From assembly GCA_018266915.1 (NCBI GenBank), contig JAFDZM010000097.1, forward strand, positions 1 through 64,000: a stretch of 64,000 nucleotides of DNA. Direction: 5' to 3'. Both the position numbers and the translations under genes were made by a program. Positions 9,335-17,493 of the stretch are shown here, in pieces. The stretch's first letter is position 1, and each line of letters opens with the position of its first letter. This DNA is from Bacteroidota bacterium (GTDB taxonomy: Bacteria; Bacteroidota; Bacteroidia; Sphingobacteriales; Sphingobacteriaceae). Under the pieces are notes generated by a model. That model made no database searches and was not told the DNA's origin. It was given only the letters and a program-made list of their open reading frames with translations.

Positions 9335-10582
9335 ATGAAAAGATGGTTTAAATATATGTCGGCACTCGCATTCACAGGCTTGCTGACAATTGGCCTGATC
9401 GCATCAGCGAGCGCACAACATCGTGGTGGTGGTGGCCATGGCGGGGGTGGCGGATTTCATGGCGGCGGCGGAGGTTTCCACGGCGGTGGCGGCGGTTTTC
9501 GTGGAGGAAGCAGCTTCCATAGCGGGGGCGGAGGTTTCCGCGGTGGTAGTAGTTTTCACGGTGGTGGAGGAGGTTTCCGTGGAGGAAGCAGTTTCCATGG
9601 CGGTGGCGGTGGCTTTAGTGGAGGAAGCGCTTTCCACAGCAACGGCGGATTTCGGGGCGGTAGTGCCTTTCATGGCGGCAGCACGTTCCGTAGTGGCGGT
9701 GGTTTCAGAGGAAACGCAGGCGTTCGCGGCGGTACAGCTTATCGTGGCTCATTTGGCGCCAGGTCAGGCATGGCTTATCGGGGTGGAGTAAGAGGCGGTG
9801 TAGGTGTAAACGCCTACCGTGGCGGTTACGGATACCGTGGTGGTGTAAATGCTTATCGTGGTGGTTATCGCGGCGGTTATGGATACCGTGGTTCTTATTA
9901 TCACGGCGGCAGATATTATGGAGCTTATCGCGGCGGATTCTATCGCGGACACTATTATGGTTATCATGGGTACTATGGCCCCGGTTTCCGTTTTGGATTT
10001 GGCTGGGGATATCCGCATATCGGTTTATACTTTGGTGCATTACCTGAAGACTGCTATCCATTTTATTGGGATTCATATCCATATTATTATTATGGAGGTA
10101 CCTTCTACAGGCCATACAATGGTGGATATGAAGTGGTAGTACCACCCGTTGGCGCTGCAGTACCGAACCTGCCGTCCGGTGCTGAGCCGATCACTATTGA
10201 CGGCGTACTCTATTACGAATACAATGGTGTTTACTACGAGCAAAGCCAGGATGAAAATGGCCGTACCATATACGTAGTTGCAGGCAAAGACGGTGTGTTA
10301 AATACAGGAAATACCGACGCATCAATAAGTGATGATCAGCCAATGTCCTACAACGATGACCCTATTATGGATAACAGTAGCACCGATAACAGTGATAATA
10401 CAACGTATGCTCCCAATGTTAAAGTTGGCGACATAGTAGATCAGTTGCCTGAAGATTGCCGTAAGGTGACTTTGAATAATAAGAAATTCTACGTTTCTCC
10501 GGATAATATTTTTTACGAAGAATTTAAAGATGCTGATGGTACCGGATATCGTGTTGCAAGCGTACCAGGAGCGAATGATTGA
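9335..10582 (+). CDS. Secreted Gly-rich DUF6515 family protein, paralogue B
   Basis: 415 residues, signal peptide ending near residue 27 (ASAQ). Residues about 30-150 are a low-complexity region of repeated GGGGF(R/H)GGSSFH-type units, then GGYRGG.. Tyr/Arg/Gly repeats to about residue 205. The C-terminal half repeats the architecture of paralogue A: a YPFYWDSYPYYYYGG stretch, then two VG..V..LP.. units separated here by a Ser/Asp/Asn-rich linker with NTGNTDASISDDQ. The repeats are GC-rich, which produces long false antisense frames. The two paralogues differ mainly in the length of the Gly-rich region, as expected from repeat expansion. Function is unknown; an envelope location is inferred from the signal peptide. 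Confidence 0.75.
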   Translation: MKRWFKYMSALAFTGLLTIGLIASASAQHRGGGGHGGGGGFHGGGGGFHGGGGGFRGGSSFHSGGGGFRGGSSFHGGGGGFRGGSSFHGGGGGFSGGSAFHSNGGFRGGSAFHGGSTFRSGGGFRGNAGVRGGTAYRGSFGARSGMAYRGGVRGGVGVNAYRGGYGYRGGVNAYRGGYRGGYGYRGSYYHGGRYYGAYRGGFYRGHYYGYHGYYGPGFRFGFGWGYPHIGLYFGALPEDCYPFYWDSYPYYYYGGTFYRPYNGGYEVVVPPVGAAVPNLPSGAEPITIDGVLYYEYNGVYYEQSQDENGRTIYVVAGKDGVLNTGNTDASISDDQPMSYNDDPIMDNSSTDNSDNTTYAPNVKVGDIVDQLPEDCRKVTLNNKKFYVSPDNIFYEEFKDADGTGYRVASVPGAND

Positions 10583-10610
10583 GTGATTGTCAAGCATATC
10601 TAAATGCAGG

Positions 10611-10637
10611 CCTCCCGATTTACCGGGAGGTTTTTTT
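10611..10637 (+). terminator. Intrinsic terminator after DUF6515 paralogue B
   Basis: Stem CCTCCCG (10611-10617) and CGGGAGG (10624-10630) with a 6-base loop, followed by seven T. It lies 28 bases after the stop codon. Confidence 0.88.
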
Positions 10638-10770
10638 GTGCCCTTTCGCGTCCTTAAAAGAGGTCAATTGTGTGGTTTTTAAGTAGTTTTAATAGTTGAA
10701 TGCACTCGTTTTATGTTAGTTAGCCTCTTGGCATCGGCTTTGACTTATTGATAAGAACATAACTTAGGAA

Positions 10771-11442
10771 ATGAAATACCTGAATCGCATACCTGTAATT
10801 GCCACAATCAGCATATTTATCCTGGGCTCTGCCTGTCATACCCGTAACAAAACCCAAAAAGGTGCTGCCATTGGTGCTGGAACCGGCGGCATAGTTGGCG
10901 GCTTTATTGGTAAATCAGCAGGTAATACAGCTTTGGGTACCATTATAGGTGGTGCTGTTGGCGGAACGGCTGGGGCATTCATAGGCCGGAATATGGACAG
11001 GCAAGCCAACGAACTGAAAAGCTCTATACCCGGCGCTACAGTAACACGCCAGGGCGAAGGCATCATTATCAATTTTGACTCAGGAATTTTGTTTGACGTA
11101 GGTAAGGCGGAGATAAAAGCAAAGGCTCAAACCAATCTTCAAAACCTGGCTAGCTCTCTGGGTAAAAATCCGGAAACCGATATCCTGATCATTGGCCATA
11201 CCGATAATTCCGGTGATGGGAGCAATAATATTGACTTATCTGTACGGCGTGCTGCAGCTGTAAAAAATTACCTTGTGTCCAATGAAGTAAAAGCGTCACG
11301 ATTGAAAATTGACGGACGGGGCTCTACAGAGCCAATCGCTGATAATAACACTGCTGCGGGACGGGCGCTCAATCGCCGGGTCGAGATTGTAATTGTTGCC
11401 AATAACAAAATGAAGAAGCAGGCAGAAAGCGAAGGAAAATAA
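10771..11442 (+). CDS. OmpA-family lipoprotein with glycine-zipper domain
   Basis: 223 residues. The N-terminal signal ends at lipobox GSAC (Cys22). Residues about 30-75 are a glycine-zipper segment (GAAIGAGTGGIVGGFIGKSAG) of the YMGG/OmpA_membrane type. Residues about 105-215 form an OmpA C-terminal peptidoglycan-binding domain with the conserved IIGHTDNSGDGSNNIDLSVRRA block and the closing NRRVEIVI. The protein likely tethers the outer membrane to peptidoglycan. It is a lone gene between terminators at 10611 and 11478. The start ATG at 10771 directly precedes a typical lipoprotein signal. Confidence 0.9.
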   Translation: MKYLNRIPVIATISIFILGSACHTRNKTQKGAAIGAGTGGIVGGFIGKSAGNTALGTIIGGAVGGTAGAFIGRNMDRQANELKSSIPGATVTRQGEGIIINFDSGILFDVGKAEIKAKAQTNLQNLASSLGKNPETDILIIGHTDNSGDGSNNIDLSVRRAAAVKNYLVSNEVKASRLKIDGRGSTEPIADNNTAAGRALNRRVEIVIVANNKMKKQAESEGK

Positions 11443-11477
11443 GGTTATGATCTATTGCGAAAAATCAGAGCAAAATA

Positions 11478-11510
11478 AAAGCCCCCTCACTCTTGCAGTT
11501 TGGGGGCTTT
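11478..11510 (+). terminator. Terminator-like hairpin after the OmpA-type lipoprotein
   Basis: AAAGCCCCC (11478-11486) pairs with GGGGGCTTT (11502-11510) over a 15-base loop. The T tract is only three bases, so termination may be partial. Confidence 0.6.
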
Positions 11511-11708
11511 CAACCTAAACCTTATCACAATTAAACCGGCAAGAATGCCAGTTCGCAGTAAGTATTACAATTACTATACCAATAAACGGTTTGTTAATAT
11601 CATTTTTATTCTATGTGTTTAAATTGACTTTTTTATAGGTGTCTGCGCCAACGCAGTGTTTAATTTTCTTTACAGAAGTGTTTTCTTTGCAGTACACTTT
11701 TGATCCTG

Positions 11709-12209
11709 TTATACCTGTTTTGATACACCTTTTCTGCGTAGCCAGGCATCAAAAAGGAATAATCCCAGCACAATGTCAAAAAACAGGAAGCCTTCCAATA
11801 CTGGTTTGCTCAGGTAATTTTTTATGTCAGGAAGTCGCAGGCTGTCAGGCAGATGTACTGAAATATTGGCAGAGCCACCGGTATGGACGTTTGATATCAA
11901 CATGATCAGTAAAAGCGCAATGCTGACAATAAAGAAGCCCGAGATAACTTTTATAATCCGCTTATTAATGTGAGCTTTTAATGGCTGCTGTGCATGCTCG
12001 GCACGGATGGCTTCCATTACATTATAAGTGAATGCCATTGGCGGTTCGTCCAGTTCCATTTTAAAAAACTCCTGGTTCAGAGCAAGTAGCTCTTCATATT
12101 TGCGGCGGTACACTTCGTCCTCCGCAATCAATATATCGATGGCCTTCCTGTCCTCATCGGAACAAGTGCCGTCAATATAGTTCCAAAGTTTTTCCTCAAT
12201 CGTGTTCAT
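11709..12209 (-). CDS. Anti-sigma factor-like membrane protein
   Basis: 166 residues. The N-terminal part (MNTIEEKLWNYIDGTCSDED...) has the short amphipathic helix pattern of cytoplasmic anti-sigma domains, without a CHCC zinc motif. One transmembrane helix lies at about residues 88-105 and a second hydrophobic helix at about 138-155, the latter followed by LRRKG. Its ATG shares 4 bases with the stop of the upstream ECF sigma gene, which is the usual arrangement of sigma/anti-sigma pairs. It probably holds that sigma factor at the inner membrane. Family assignment rests on context more than on motif. Confidence 0.7.
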   Translation of the reverse strand: MNTIEEKLWNYIDGTCSDEDRKAIDILIAEDEVYRRKYEELLALNQEFFKMELDEPPMAFTYNVMEAIRAEHAQQPLKAHINKRIIKVISGFFIVSIALLLIMLISNVHTGGSANISVHLPDSLRLPDIKNYLSKPVLEGFLFFDIVLGLFLFDAWLRRKGVSKQV

Positions 12210-12787
12210 ATCAATTCTTTCACCTCGTGCTTTAAATTATGCTCCAGCTTCTCCTTCAAACGCTGCCGGGCCCTGAATAGTTTAACTTTAACTGTATTAG
12301 CCTCAATGCCCAACGTCTTGCTTATCTCGTCCAGCGATTGTTCGCCCATGTAAAACAGGGTGATGATCGCGGCATCGTCGGGCATCAGTTGTGTTATAGC
12401 CTGGTTCAGGTAGTACGACCTCGATTTATTCTCAGCCGAATTAACATCATGCGACGATGAACTATTCTCTAATTGAATATAAGTATTTTCATCGTCAATA
12501 GAATCGGTGTCCACCCTTTTCTTTCGTAAAAAGGTCATCGCCGTTGTGTAAACAATACTATACAGCCAAGTACTGAATTTTGACTGCCGCTGAAATGCTG
12601 ATAATGAGCGGTAGGCCTTAATAAAACAATCCTGGGCAATCTCTTCGGCATCCTCGCGGTTTTTTGCAAAACGCAGGGCGAGTGTAAAAACAAAACGCTG
12701 GTGCCGTTTCACCAGGTCGGCATAAGCCGCCTGGTTGCCCGTCAGTGTCTGCTCTATCAATTCTATATCCGAAAGCTTGCTTTGCAT
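12206..12787 (-). CDS. ECF-type RNA polymerase sigma factor
   Basis: 193 residues from the ATG at 12787; an in-frame GTG three codons upstream (12796) is an alternative. The purine-rich AGAGAGGG lies at a suitable distance before the ATG. Region 2 is seen at about residues 25-90 (HQRFVFTLALRFAKNREDAEEIAQDCFIKAYRSL, then FQRQSKFSTWLYSIV). Region 4 lies at about residues 130-180 (DDAAIITLFYMGEQSLDEISKTLGIEANTVKVKLFRARQRLKE). It forms an operon with the following anti-sigma gene by a 4-base ATGA overlap. The signal it responds to is unknown; such ECF factors usually autoregulate their operon. Confidence 0.9.
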   Translation of the reverse strand: MQSKLSDIELIEQTLTGNQAAYADLVKRHQRFVFTLALRFAKNREDAEEIAQDCFIKAYRSLSAFQRQSKFSTWLYSIVYTTAMTFLRKKRVDTDSIDDENTYIQLENSSSSHDVNSAENKSRSYYLNQAITQLMPDDAAIITLFYMGEQSLDEISKTLGIEANTVKVKLFRARQRLKEKLEHNLKHEVKELI

Positions 12788-13076
12788 TGTATACACCCTC
12801 TCTGACTACCCGTTCGGCGTTTAGGTTACACCTCTTATGTAAATATAACTAGAAACATTATGAATAGTGGCAGTTGCAGCGGCGAGCGGCAGTCAATTTA
12901 TATAATATGCTAAAGGTACTAACTGCTACTGCAACTGCCACTGCTACTCAGAACAAGCATGAATTTTTTTTAGAAACACTGTAACCTGCCTGAAAAACAC
13001 GTCGTCATAGCTTACAAATACACCGTTAGGGTGGTTTGAAAAGCGAAAAAATTATTAACTTAAAAAAATAAACACC
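12788..13076. repeat. Intergenic region with a 14-bp inverted repeat
   Basis: The gene-free stretch contains AGTGGCAGTTGCAG at 12866-12879 and its exact reverse complement at 12929-12942, separated by 49 bases. The core GGCAGTTGC recurs near 29500. It is a dispersed-repeat candidate rather than a terminator, because no T tract follows. Promoters for the ECF operon (minus) and the DUF6249-like gene (plus) must also lie here but no clear boxes were found. Confidence 0.5.
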
Positions 13077-13451
13077 ATGAATAATTTAGATACACCAGAG
13101 TTCGGAATGATGACGGGAATAATTATTTCCCTCGGATTCTTTGCCATGATCTTTGGCATAATTTATCTCTATAAAAGAGAAAGAATGGCAATGATAGAAA
13201 GGGGAATGGACCCACGCAGATATAAACCACAGTCTGCACCTTACCAGACATTAAAATGGGGATTGTTGCTAATTGGTGCCGGTACAGGATTGTTCCTGGC
13301 CTATTTAATGGATCGTACCATTTTTAAAAGTATGGAAGACGATAACGTAGCCATTTACTTTGCACTGATTGCAATCTTTGGCGGATTGGGTTTGTTCGCC
13401 TCTTACCGTATCGAAAAGAAAGAAATGCCATCTAATGGCGGACAGGAATAG
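13077..13451 (+). CDS. DUF6249-like small membrane protein
   Basis: 124 residues with three predicted membrane segments at about residues 12-29, 60-80 and 90-108. Between the first two lies a basic loop with YKRERMAMIERGMDP, a pattern I associate with the DUF6249 family in Bacteroidota. There is no signal peptide beyond the first helix. It is a single gene followed by a hairpin terminator. It lies divergent to the ECF sigma operon, so it might belong to that regulon, but nothing in the sequence proves this. Function is unknown. Confidence 0.75.
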   Translation: MNNLDTPEFGMMTGIIISLGFFAMIFGIIYLYKRERMAMIERGMDPRRYKPQSAPYQTLKWGLLLIGAGTGLFLAYLMDRTIFKSMEDDNVAIYFALIAIFGGLGLFASYRIEKKEMPSNGGQE

Positions 13452-13469
13452 TTGCTGAGATCCAAGAAG

Positions 13470-13578
13470 CAAGAATCAAGAGCCAGGAAAATTTAATATT
13501 AAAGGTTTTGACATTAAGTCAAGGCCTTTTTATTTGAATCCTTATCTTGGTTCTTGATTCCTGGCTCCTGGCTCTTGA
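13470..13578. repeat. Inverted-repeat arms bracketing a terminator
   Basis: TCAAGAGCCAGGA at 13476-13488 has an exact reverse complement at 13566-13578; related words (CAAGAATCAAG, TTCTTGATTC) extend both arms imperfectly. The element lies between two convergent genes and encloses the terminator at 13501. It looks like a dispersed intergenic repeat. Confidence 0.5.
13501..13531 (+). terminator. Intrinsic terminator after the DUF6249-like gene
   Basis: AAAGGTTTTGAC (13501-13512) pairs with GTCAAGGCCTTT (from 13518) with an internal loop, followed by T residues. It sits at the convergent end of the DUF6249-like and DinB genes. Confidence 0.7.
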
Positions 13579-13587
13579 CTCTAAAAC

Positions 13588-14097
13588 CTATAAATATCTT
13601 TCTTTAATCAAAGTAAGATGGTATTGCTCATGGCCAGCAGTCATGTATACTAACCCTCTCACTGTGGTAGGATTGCCGCTTGCTTTTCCGCCGCGTAACA
13701 ATTGCTCTTCACTGAGTGAACGGAAAAGAAACATATTTGATTCTCGTGTCGCTTTAAATTCATCGGCAAGACTTTGTATGCTGCGACTGTTGAAATCAGT
13801 GTTATTTACATAAATATCTTGGTCGAAGCCCGGTAGTTCGATATTGTTTCTTGAGAAGCAGAGTGCACGGTAGGCAAAAGTGCGCTCGGTATCTATCATG
13901 TGGCCCAATACCTGTTTCAGTGTCCATTTGCCTTCGGCATAGGAGTGCATGGCTTGCTTTTCGCTCATATTGTGGAACAGGTCGTAGGTGACTTGTTCGT
14001 TGCTCTCCAGCAATTCTAAAACATTTTCGTCTGGAACAGAGTCGACATATTTCTGTGCGAATGGGGGGTATTCATTAGGCTGCGGTCTGTGTATCAT
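13588..14097 (-). CDS. DinB family protein (four-helix metal-binding fold)
   Basis: 169 residues. The DinB/YfiT fold is suggested by VTYDLFHNMSEKQ, then KWTLKQVLGHMIDTERTFAYRAL and near the end GHEQYHLTLIKERY; the His residues in LGHMIDTE and GHEQYH form the usual three-His metal site. These proteins include bacillithiol transferases and maleylpyruvate isomerase relatives; the exact reaction here cannot be told. Its start overlaps the 3' end of the histidine kinase gene by 23 bases on the same strand, so the two are co-transcribed. There is no signal peptide, so it is cytoplasmic. Confidence 0.85.
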   Translation of the reverse strand: MIHRPQPNEYPPFAQKYVDSVPDENVLELLESNEQVTYDLFHNMSEKQAMHSYAEGKWTLKQVLGHMIDTERTFAYRALCFSRNNIELPGFDQDIYVNNTDFNSRSIQSLADEFKATRESNMFLFRSLSEEQLLRGGKASGNPTTVRGLVYMTAGHEQYHLTLIKERYL

Positions 14098-15301
14098 GGG
14101 TTAAGCTTTTTAATACGATGCGGAAGGTGGTACCTTTACCAACCTCGGAGTCTTTAACAAATATTTGTCCGTTGTGATAATTCTCTACAATACGCCTGGT
14201 CAGCGAAAGACCAAGCCCCCAACCCCTCTTTCGGGTAGTATACCCTGGCTGAAAAACAGTATCGAATTTAGATCGTGGTATACCTTTACCGGTATCCGAA
14301 ACATCTATATAAACCTGCTTTTTGGTTTTGCTGCCCGATATTTCCACCTTGATGCTTCCGGCATTTTCAATGGCATTTACAGCATTTTTTAACAGATTTT
14401 CAAGCACCCAATCAAATAAGGGAATATTTAATCCTGCCCGCAAATATGGGTTTCCGTGAATATCAAAGTTGATCTTATTGCTCACGCGGATCTTGAAATA
14501 ATCCATAAAATCTTTAATCACCTCGTAAACAGAAAGCTCTTCAAGCACAGGCATGGAGCCGATCTTCGAGAACCTGTCGGCCACTATTTCCAGTCGTTGA
14601 ATATCGTTCTCCATCTCAGCAATCAGCGGGTCATCTTCCGCATTGAACTTTTCTTTCATCAATTCAACCCAAGCCATCAGTGATGAGATCGGGGTACCTA
14701 ACTGGTGAGCCGTCTCCTTAGCAAGACCTACCCATACCTGGTTCTGTTCCGATTTGCGCGACGTATTAAATGCTGTATAGGCTACCAGCAGAAATATAGC
14801 AATAACCGACAGCTGTATGTATGGGAAAATTTTCAGCTGGGTCAATACAAACGAATCATGATAATACACAAACCAGTTGGCGCCAAACACTTTGAGCCTG
14901 ATCGGTTCGTGTTGTTTTTTCATTTGGGCCAATTCGGCTTTAAAATACCCCGGATCGTACACTCTTGGTTTTGTACCCTTAGGATGCTGTCCCGCCGGTA
15001 TCTTAATATAAGTTTTCGTAGTATCGAGTCCGCGAGTGGTAATAAAATCACCTTGGTCGTCTACTATAATTGCGGGCACGGTCAGGCTATCGCGAACAGT
15101 TGATACATACTCCAGGAAGTCATTATCATCAGCAGCGGTGATCTGCTTGATGCTCAAAGCCCATATTTCGGCGCGGGTGCGTTCAGAGCGTTTGATACTT
15201 TTTACCAAATAGCCGGTATAGAACAAGGAGCCGCTGGCTATGACCACCGCAAAAGCGAGCAATGAATATTTCCAGCGTTTTCTCTGTTGGTATGGGTTCA
15301 T
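14075..15301 (-). CDS. Membrane sensor histidine kinase
   Basis: 408 residues. TM1 lies at about residues 13-31, a periplasmic sensing region at about 35-160 and TM2 at about 165-185. The phosphoacceptor motif is ETAHQLGTPISSL at about residue 205, the variant H-Q-L-G-T-P form of the H box. The N box is LENLLKNAVNAIEN, followed by DTGKGIP (G1) and GWGLGLSLTRRIVE (G2). No response regulator is adjacent, so it is an orphan in this window. It is co-transcribed with a DinB gene (23-base overlap). It is divergent from gltX with 129 bases between them. Confidence 0.9.
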   Translation of the reverse strand: MNPYQQRKRWKYSLLAFAVVIASGSLFYTGYLVKSIKRSERTRAEIWALSIKQITAADDNDFLEYVSTVRDSLTVPAIIVDDQGDFITTRGLDTTKTYIKIPAGQHPKGTKPRVYDPGYFKAELAQMKKQHEPIRLKVFGANWFVYYHDSFVLTQLKIFPYIQLSVIAIFLLVAYTAFNTSRKSEQNQVWVGLAKETAHQLGTPISSLMAWVELMKEKFNAEDDPLIAEMENDIQRLEIVADRFSKIGSMPVLEELSVYEVIKDFMDYFKIRVSNKINFDIHGNPYLRAGLNIPLFDWVLENLLKNAVNAIENAGSIKVEISGSKTKKQVYIDVSDTGKGIPRSKFDTVFQPGYTTRKRGWGLGLSLTRRIVENYHNGQIFVKDSEVGKGTTFRIVLKSLTHDTQTAA

Positions 15302-15415
15302 GTATTAGGAATAAGCAAATTAAATAAAAAGTTGTGAGTTCTGAGCTTTAAGGATATGTAAAAAGCCTGACAGAGATATAACTCAATACTTATAACCCGA
15401 AACTTAAAACTTAAT

Positions 15416-15423
15416 TATCTTTG
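15416..15423 (+). promoter_or_regulatory. gltX -7 promoter box (TAnnTTTG)
   Basis: TATCTTTG matches the Bacteroidota -7 consensus exactly and ends 7 bases before the gltX ATG at 15431. The transcript start should therefore fall at or a few bases before the start codon. No clear -33 TTG is seen. Confidence 0.75.
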
Positions 15424-15430
15424 CCCCACA

Positions 15431-16954
15431 ATGTCAGATAAAAAAGTAAGAGTAAGATTTGCCCCAAGCCCTACCGGTGGGCTTCACCTGGGTGGTGTGC
15501 GTACCGTATTGTTTAACTATCTTTTTGCCAAACAACATAAAGGCGATTTTGTGCTCCGTATAGAGGATACCGATCAGAGCCGTTATGTAAAAGGCGCTGA
15601 GGAATACATACTGGAATGCCTGGAATGGTGCGGATTGGCTCCTGACGAAAGTCCTGTTGCGGGTGGTCATTATGCACCATACCGTCAAAGCGAACGCAAG
15701 TCTATTTATCGTGAATATGCCGAACGATTGGTTGGACAAGGTCATGCTTACTATGCTTTTGACACACCTGAAGAGCTGGAACGCAACCGCCAGGAGATTC
15801 CTAACTTTCAATATGGCCATGCTTATCGTGATACTTTGCGCAATTCATTGTCGATGCCATTGCATGAAGTGCAGCAGTTGATAGATGCCGGCGAGCCGCA
15901 TGTGATCCGCATAAAAATGCCCGAAAATGAGCATATCCATTTTGAAGATATGATTCGCGGGCATGTGAGTTTTGACACCAGCCAAAGCGATGATAAAGTG
16001 CTATTAAAGGCAGACGGTATGCCTACCTATCACCTTGCTGTAGTGGTTGACGATTACCTGATGAAGATAACCCATGCCTTCCGTGGTGAAGAATGGCTAC
16101 CATCAGCACCAGTTCATTTGCTGCTTTGGGAATATTTGGGATGGAAAGCTGATATGCCGCAATGGGCGCATCTGCCTTTGATACTAAAGCCAGATGGTCA
16201 CGGCAAACTAAGCAAGCGCGATGGTGCACGGTTGGGCTTTCCGGTATATGCCATGAACTGGTTTGATGAAAAGACAGGGGAATTGACGCCAGGCTTCCGT
16301 GAACTGGGCTTTTTACCTGAAGCATTTTTAAATCTGCTAGTAATGCTGGGTTGGAACGATGGGACCCATAACGAGATATTTACTTTGGACGAATTGATCG
16401 AAAAATTCTCTATCGAACGAGTAAATAAAGCAGGAGCAAAATTCGATTTTGAAAAGGCTAAATGGTTCAACGCGGAGTGGATTAAGAGGTCGAATGGCGG
16501 AAGGCTGAAGCCGGATATATTAAAAGTTTTGACAGATAAAGGTGTTCAGGTGAAAGATGATGATTATCTGCTTACGGTTATTAACCTTGTAAAAGAACGC
16601 TGCGCGTTGCTTCCTGATTTTTATCAGCAATCATCTTACTTTTTTGAGCAGCCAAAAGAATACGATCTGAATGCAGTAAAACCAAAATGGACCGACGCAA
16701 AAACTGATTTTTATAAAGCCCTCCTTATCATGCTGAGCTACAGCGAAGTATCTATCGAGGCGATTACTTTTGAAGAGCAGTTTAAAAAACTAGCCGAAGA
16801 AAAAGCAATTAAAGCAGGTGAGTTGATGCTGCCATTCCGCATTATGCTGGTTGGCGGCAAATTTGGTCCGCATGTGTTTGATATTGCAGCGTTATTGGGT
16901 AAACAGGAAACTATCAGTCGCATCCAAAAGGCGCTGGTGGAGTTTACCAGCTAA
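15431..16954 (+). CDS. gltX: Glutamate--tRNA ligase
   Basis: 507 residues, class I aminoacyl-tRNA synthetase that charges tRNA-Glu. The HIGH-type signature is APSPTGGLHLGGVRT at about residues 11-25, followed by LRIEDTDQSR. The KMSKS-type loop is KLSKRDG at about residue 259. The C-terminal part is the alpha-helical anticodon-binding domain; length is normal for bacterial GltX. Transcription starts from a TAnnTTTG box only 7 bases upstream, so the leader is nearly absent. The 3' end overlaps the convergent unknown gene by 11 bases. Confidence 0.97.
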   Translation: MSDKKVRVRFAPSPTGGLHLGGVRTVLFNYLFAKQHKGDFVLRIEDTDQSRYVKGAEEYILECLEWCGLAPDESPVAGGHYAPYRQSERKSIYREYAERLVGQGHAYYAFDTPEELERNRQEIPNFQYGHAYRDTLRNSLSMPLHEVQQLIDAGEPHVIRIKMPENEHIHFEDMIRGHVSFDTSQSDDKVLLKADGMPTYHLAVVVDDYLMKITHAFRGEEWLPSAPVHLLLWEYLGWKADMPQWAHLPLILKPDGHGKLSKRDGARLGFPVYAMNWFDEKTGELTPGFRELGFLPEAFLNLLVMLGWNDGTHNEIFTLDELIEKFSIERVNKAGAKFDFEKAKWFNAEWIKRSNGGRLKPDILKVLTDKGVQVKDDDYLLTVINLVKERCALLPDFYQQSSYFFEQPKEYDLNAVKPKWTDAKTDFYKALLIMLSYSEVSIEAITFEEQFKKLAEEKAIKAGELMLPFRIMLVGGKFGPHVFDIAALLGKQETISRIQKALVEFTS

Positions 16955-17294
16955 CAGCCATCGGTTCGCCATAAAGTAATAATCCTCCCTTGCCATCGCG
17001 GTAGCCAACCCTGATGGCATTTATTTTTTTATCGTCGATCAGGCTTAGCCACTTGCGCGTTTCTGTAGTTGCATTTACAGGAACTTTGAACATTTTATCG
17101 ATTCCCGGTAGCTCAAACAAAAGATAAAATGTGATATCGCTGCCATCGTATAGATATTTAAGCCGAACTGTAGCGCCCAAAGTGCGCAACAAAATACCCG
17201 CCCATAATTCATTTAATGCCATCAAAACAAGTTGATACGTATCATTCTTGCTGATTAGCCTGATACCCTGAGCATCGACCTTTATTTCATCCAT
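16944..17294 (-). CDS. Hypothetical protein, 116 residues
   Basis: I do not recognise a family. The protein is small, without signal peptide or membrane helix, and has alternating hydrophobic strands (ITFYLLFELPG, IRVGYRDGKGGLLLYGEP) suggesting a compact alpha/beta fold. It is convergent with gltX and overlaps its end by 11 bases. Directly upstream, on the same strand, is a strong terminator-like hairpin with a T tract ending 9 bases before the ATG. That arrangement resembles a transcription attenuator, so the gene may be conditionally expressed. The frame is open over the whole length with normal codon use. Confidence 0.6.
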   Translation of the reverse strand: MDEIKVDAQGIRLISKNDTYQLVLMALNELWAGILLRTLGATVRLKYLYDGSDITFYLLFELPGIDKMFKVPVNATTETRKWLSLIDDKKINAIRVGYRDGKGGLLLYGEPMAVSW

Positions 17295-17302
17295 CAGCCT
17301 AA

Positions 17303-17342
17303 TATAAATAAAAACGCAGAGCCGCTCTCACCCGGCCCTGCG
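17303..17342 (-). terminator. Terminator-like hairpin just upstream of the 116-residue gene (possible attenuator)
   Basis: On the minus strand, a 10-base stem (17342-17333 with 17324-17315, one G-U pair) with an 8-base loop is followed by TTTTTATTTAT. No annotated gene on the minus strand precedes it within this intergenic region, and the next ATG (17294) lies 9 bases after the T tract. It therefore either ends a small RNA or attenuates the gene. Confidence 0.6.
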
Positions 17343-17480
17343 ATAGTTAGATAGGTTTAGGTTGGTTAATGTGTGTGGTGGATTTGCATAAATAACTCCG
17401 GCACGGAGTCACCTTAGTAATCAGTTAATAGTCCTCGTTCACGGTAGTCCGGCCGGAGTCGTACCTCAATACCCCTAATG
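17343..17480 (-). ncRNA. Candidate structured leader or small RNA
   Basis: Read on the minus strand, two related hairpin motifs occur. One is ACTCCG-TGC-CGGAGT (17409-17395) after GGTG. The other is GACTCCGGCCGGACT (around 17460-17446) after GGTAC, with a TCCGGCCGGA palindrome at 17448-17457. They precede the terminator at 17342-17303. No known riboswitch class was recognised, and 6S-like or attenuator identity cannot be decided by eye. Confidence 0.3.
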
Positions 17481-17493
17481 CTTATCCAAATTC

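Noticed and set aside
9430..9700. CRISPR-like direct repeats
   Set aside because: The repeats are in-frame codons for a Gly-rich protein, not uniform repeats with unique spacers.
9404..10145. Long open frames on both strands over the Gly-rich DUF6515 gene
   Set aside because: They come from the biased repeat sequence, lack any recognisable protein features and overlap a gene with a signal peptide and conserved C-terminal modules.
11639..11905. Plus-strand frame over the end of the anti-sigma gene
   Set aside because: Most of it lies antisense to the ECF anti-sigma gene; the short non-overlapping part has no start context.
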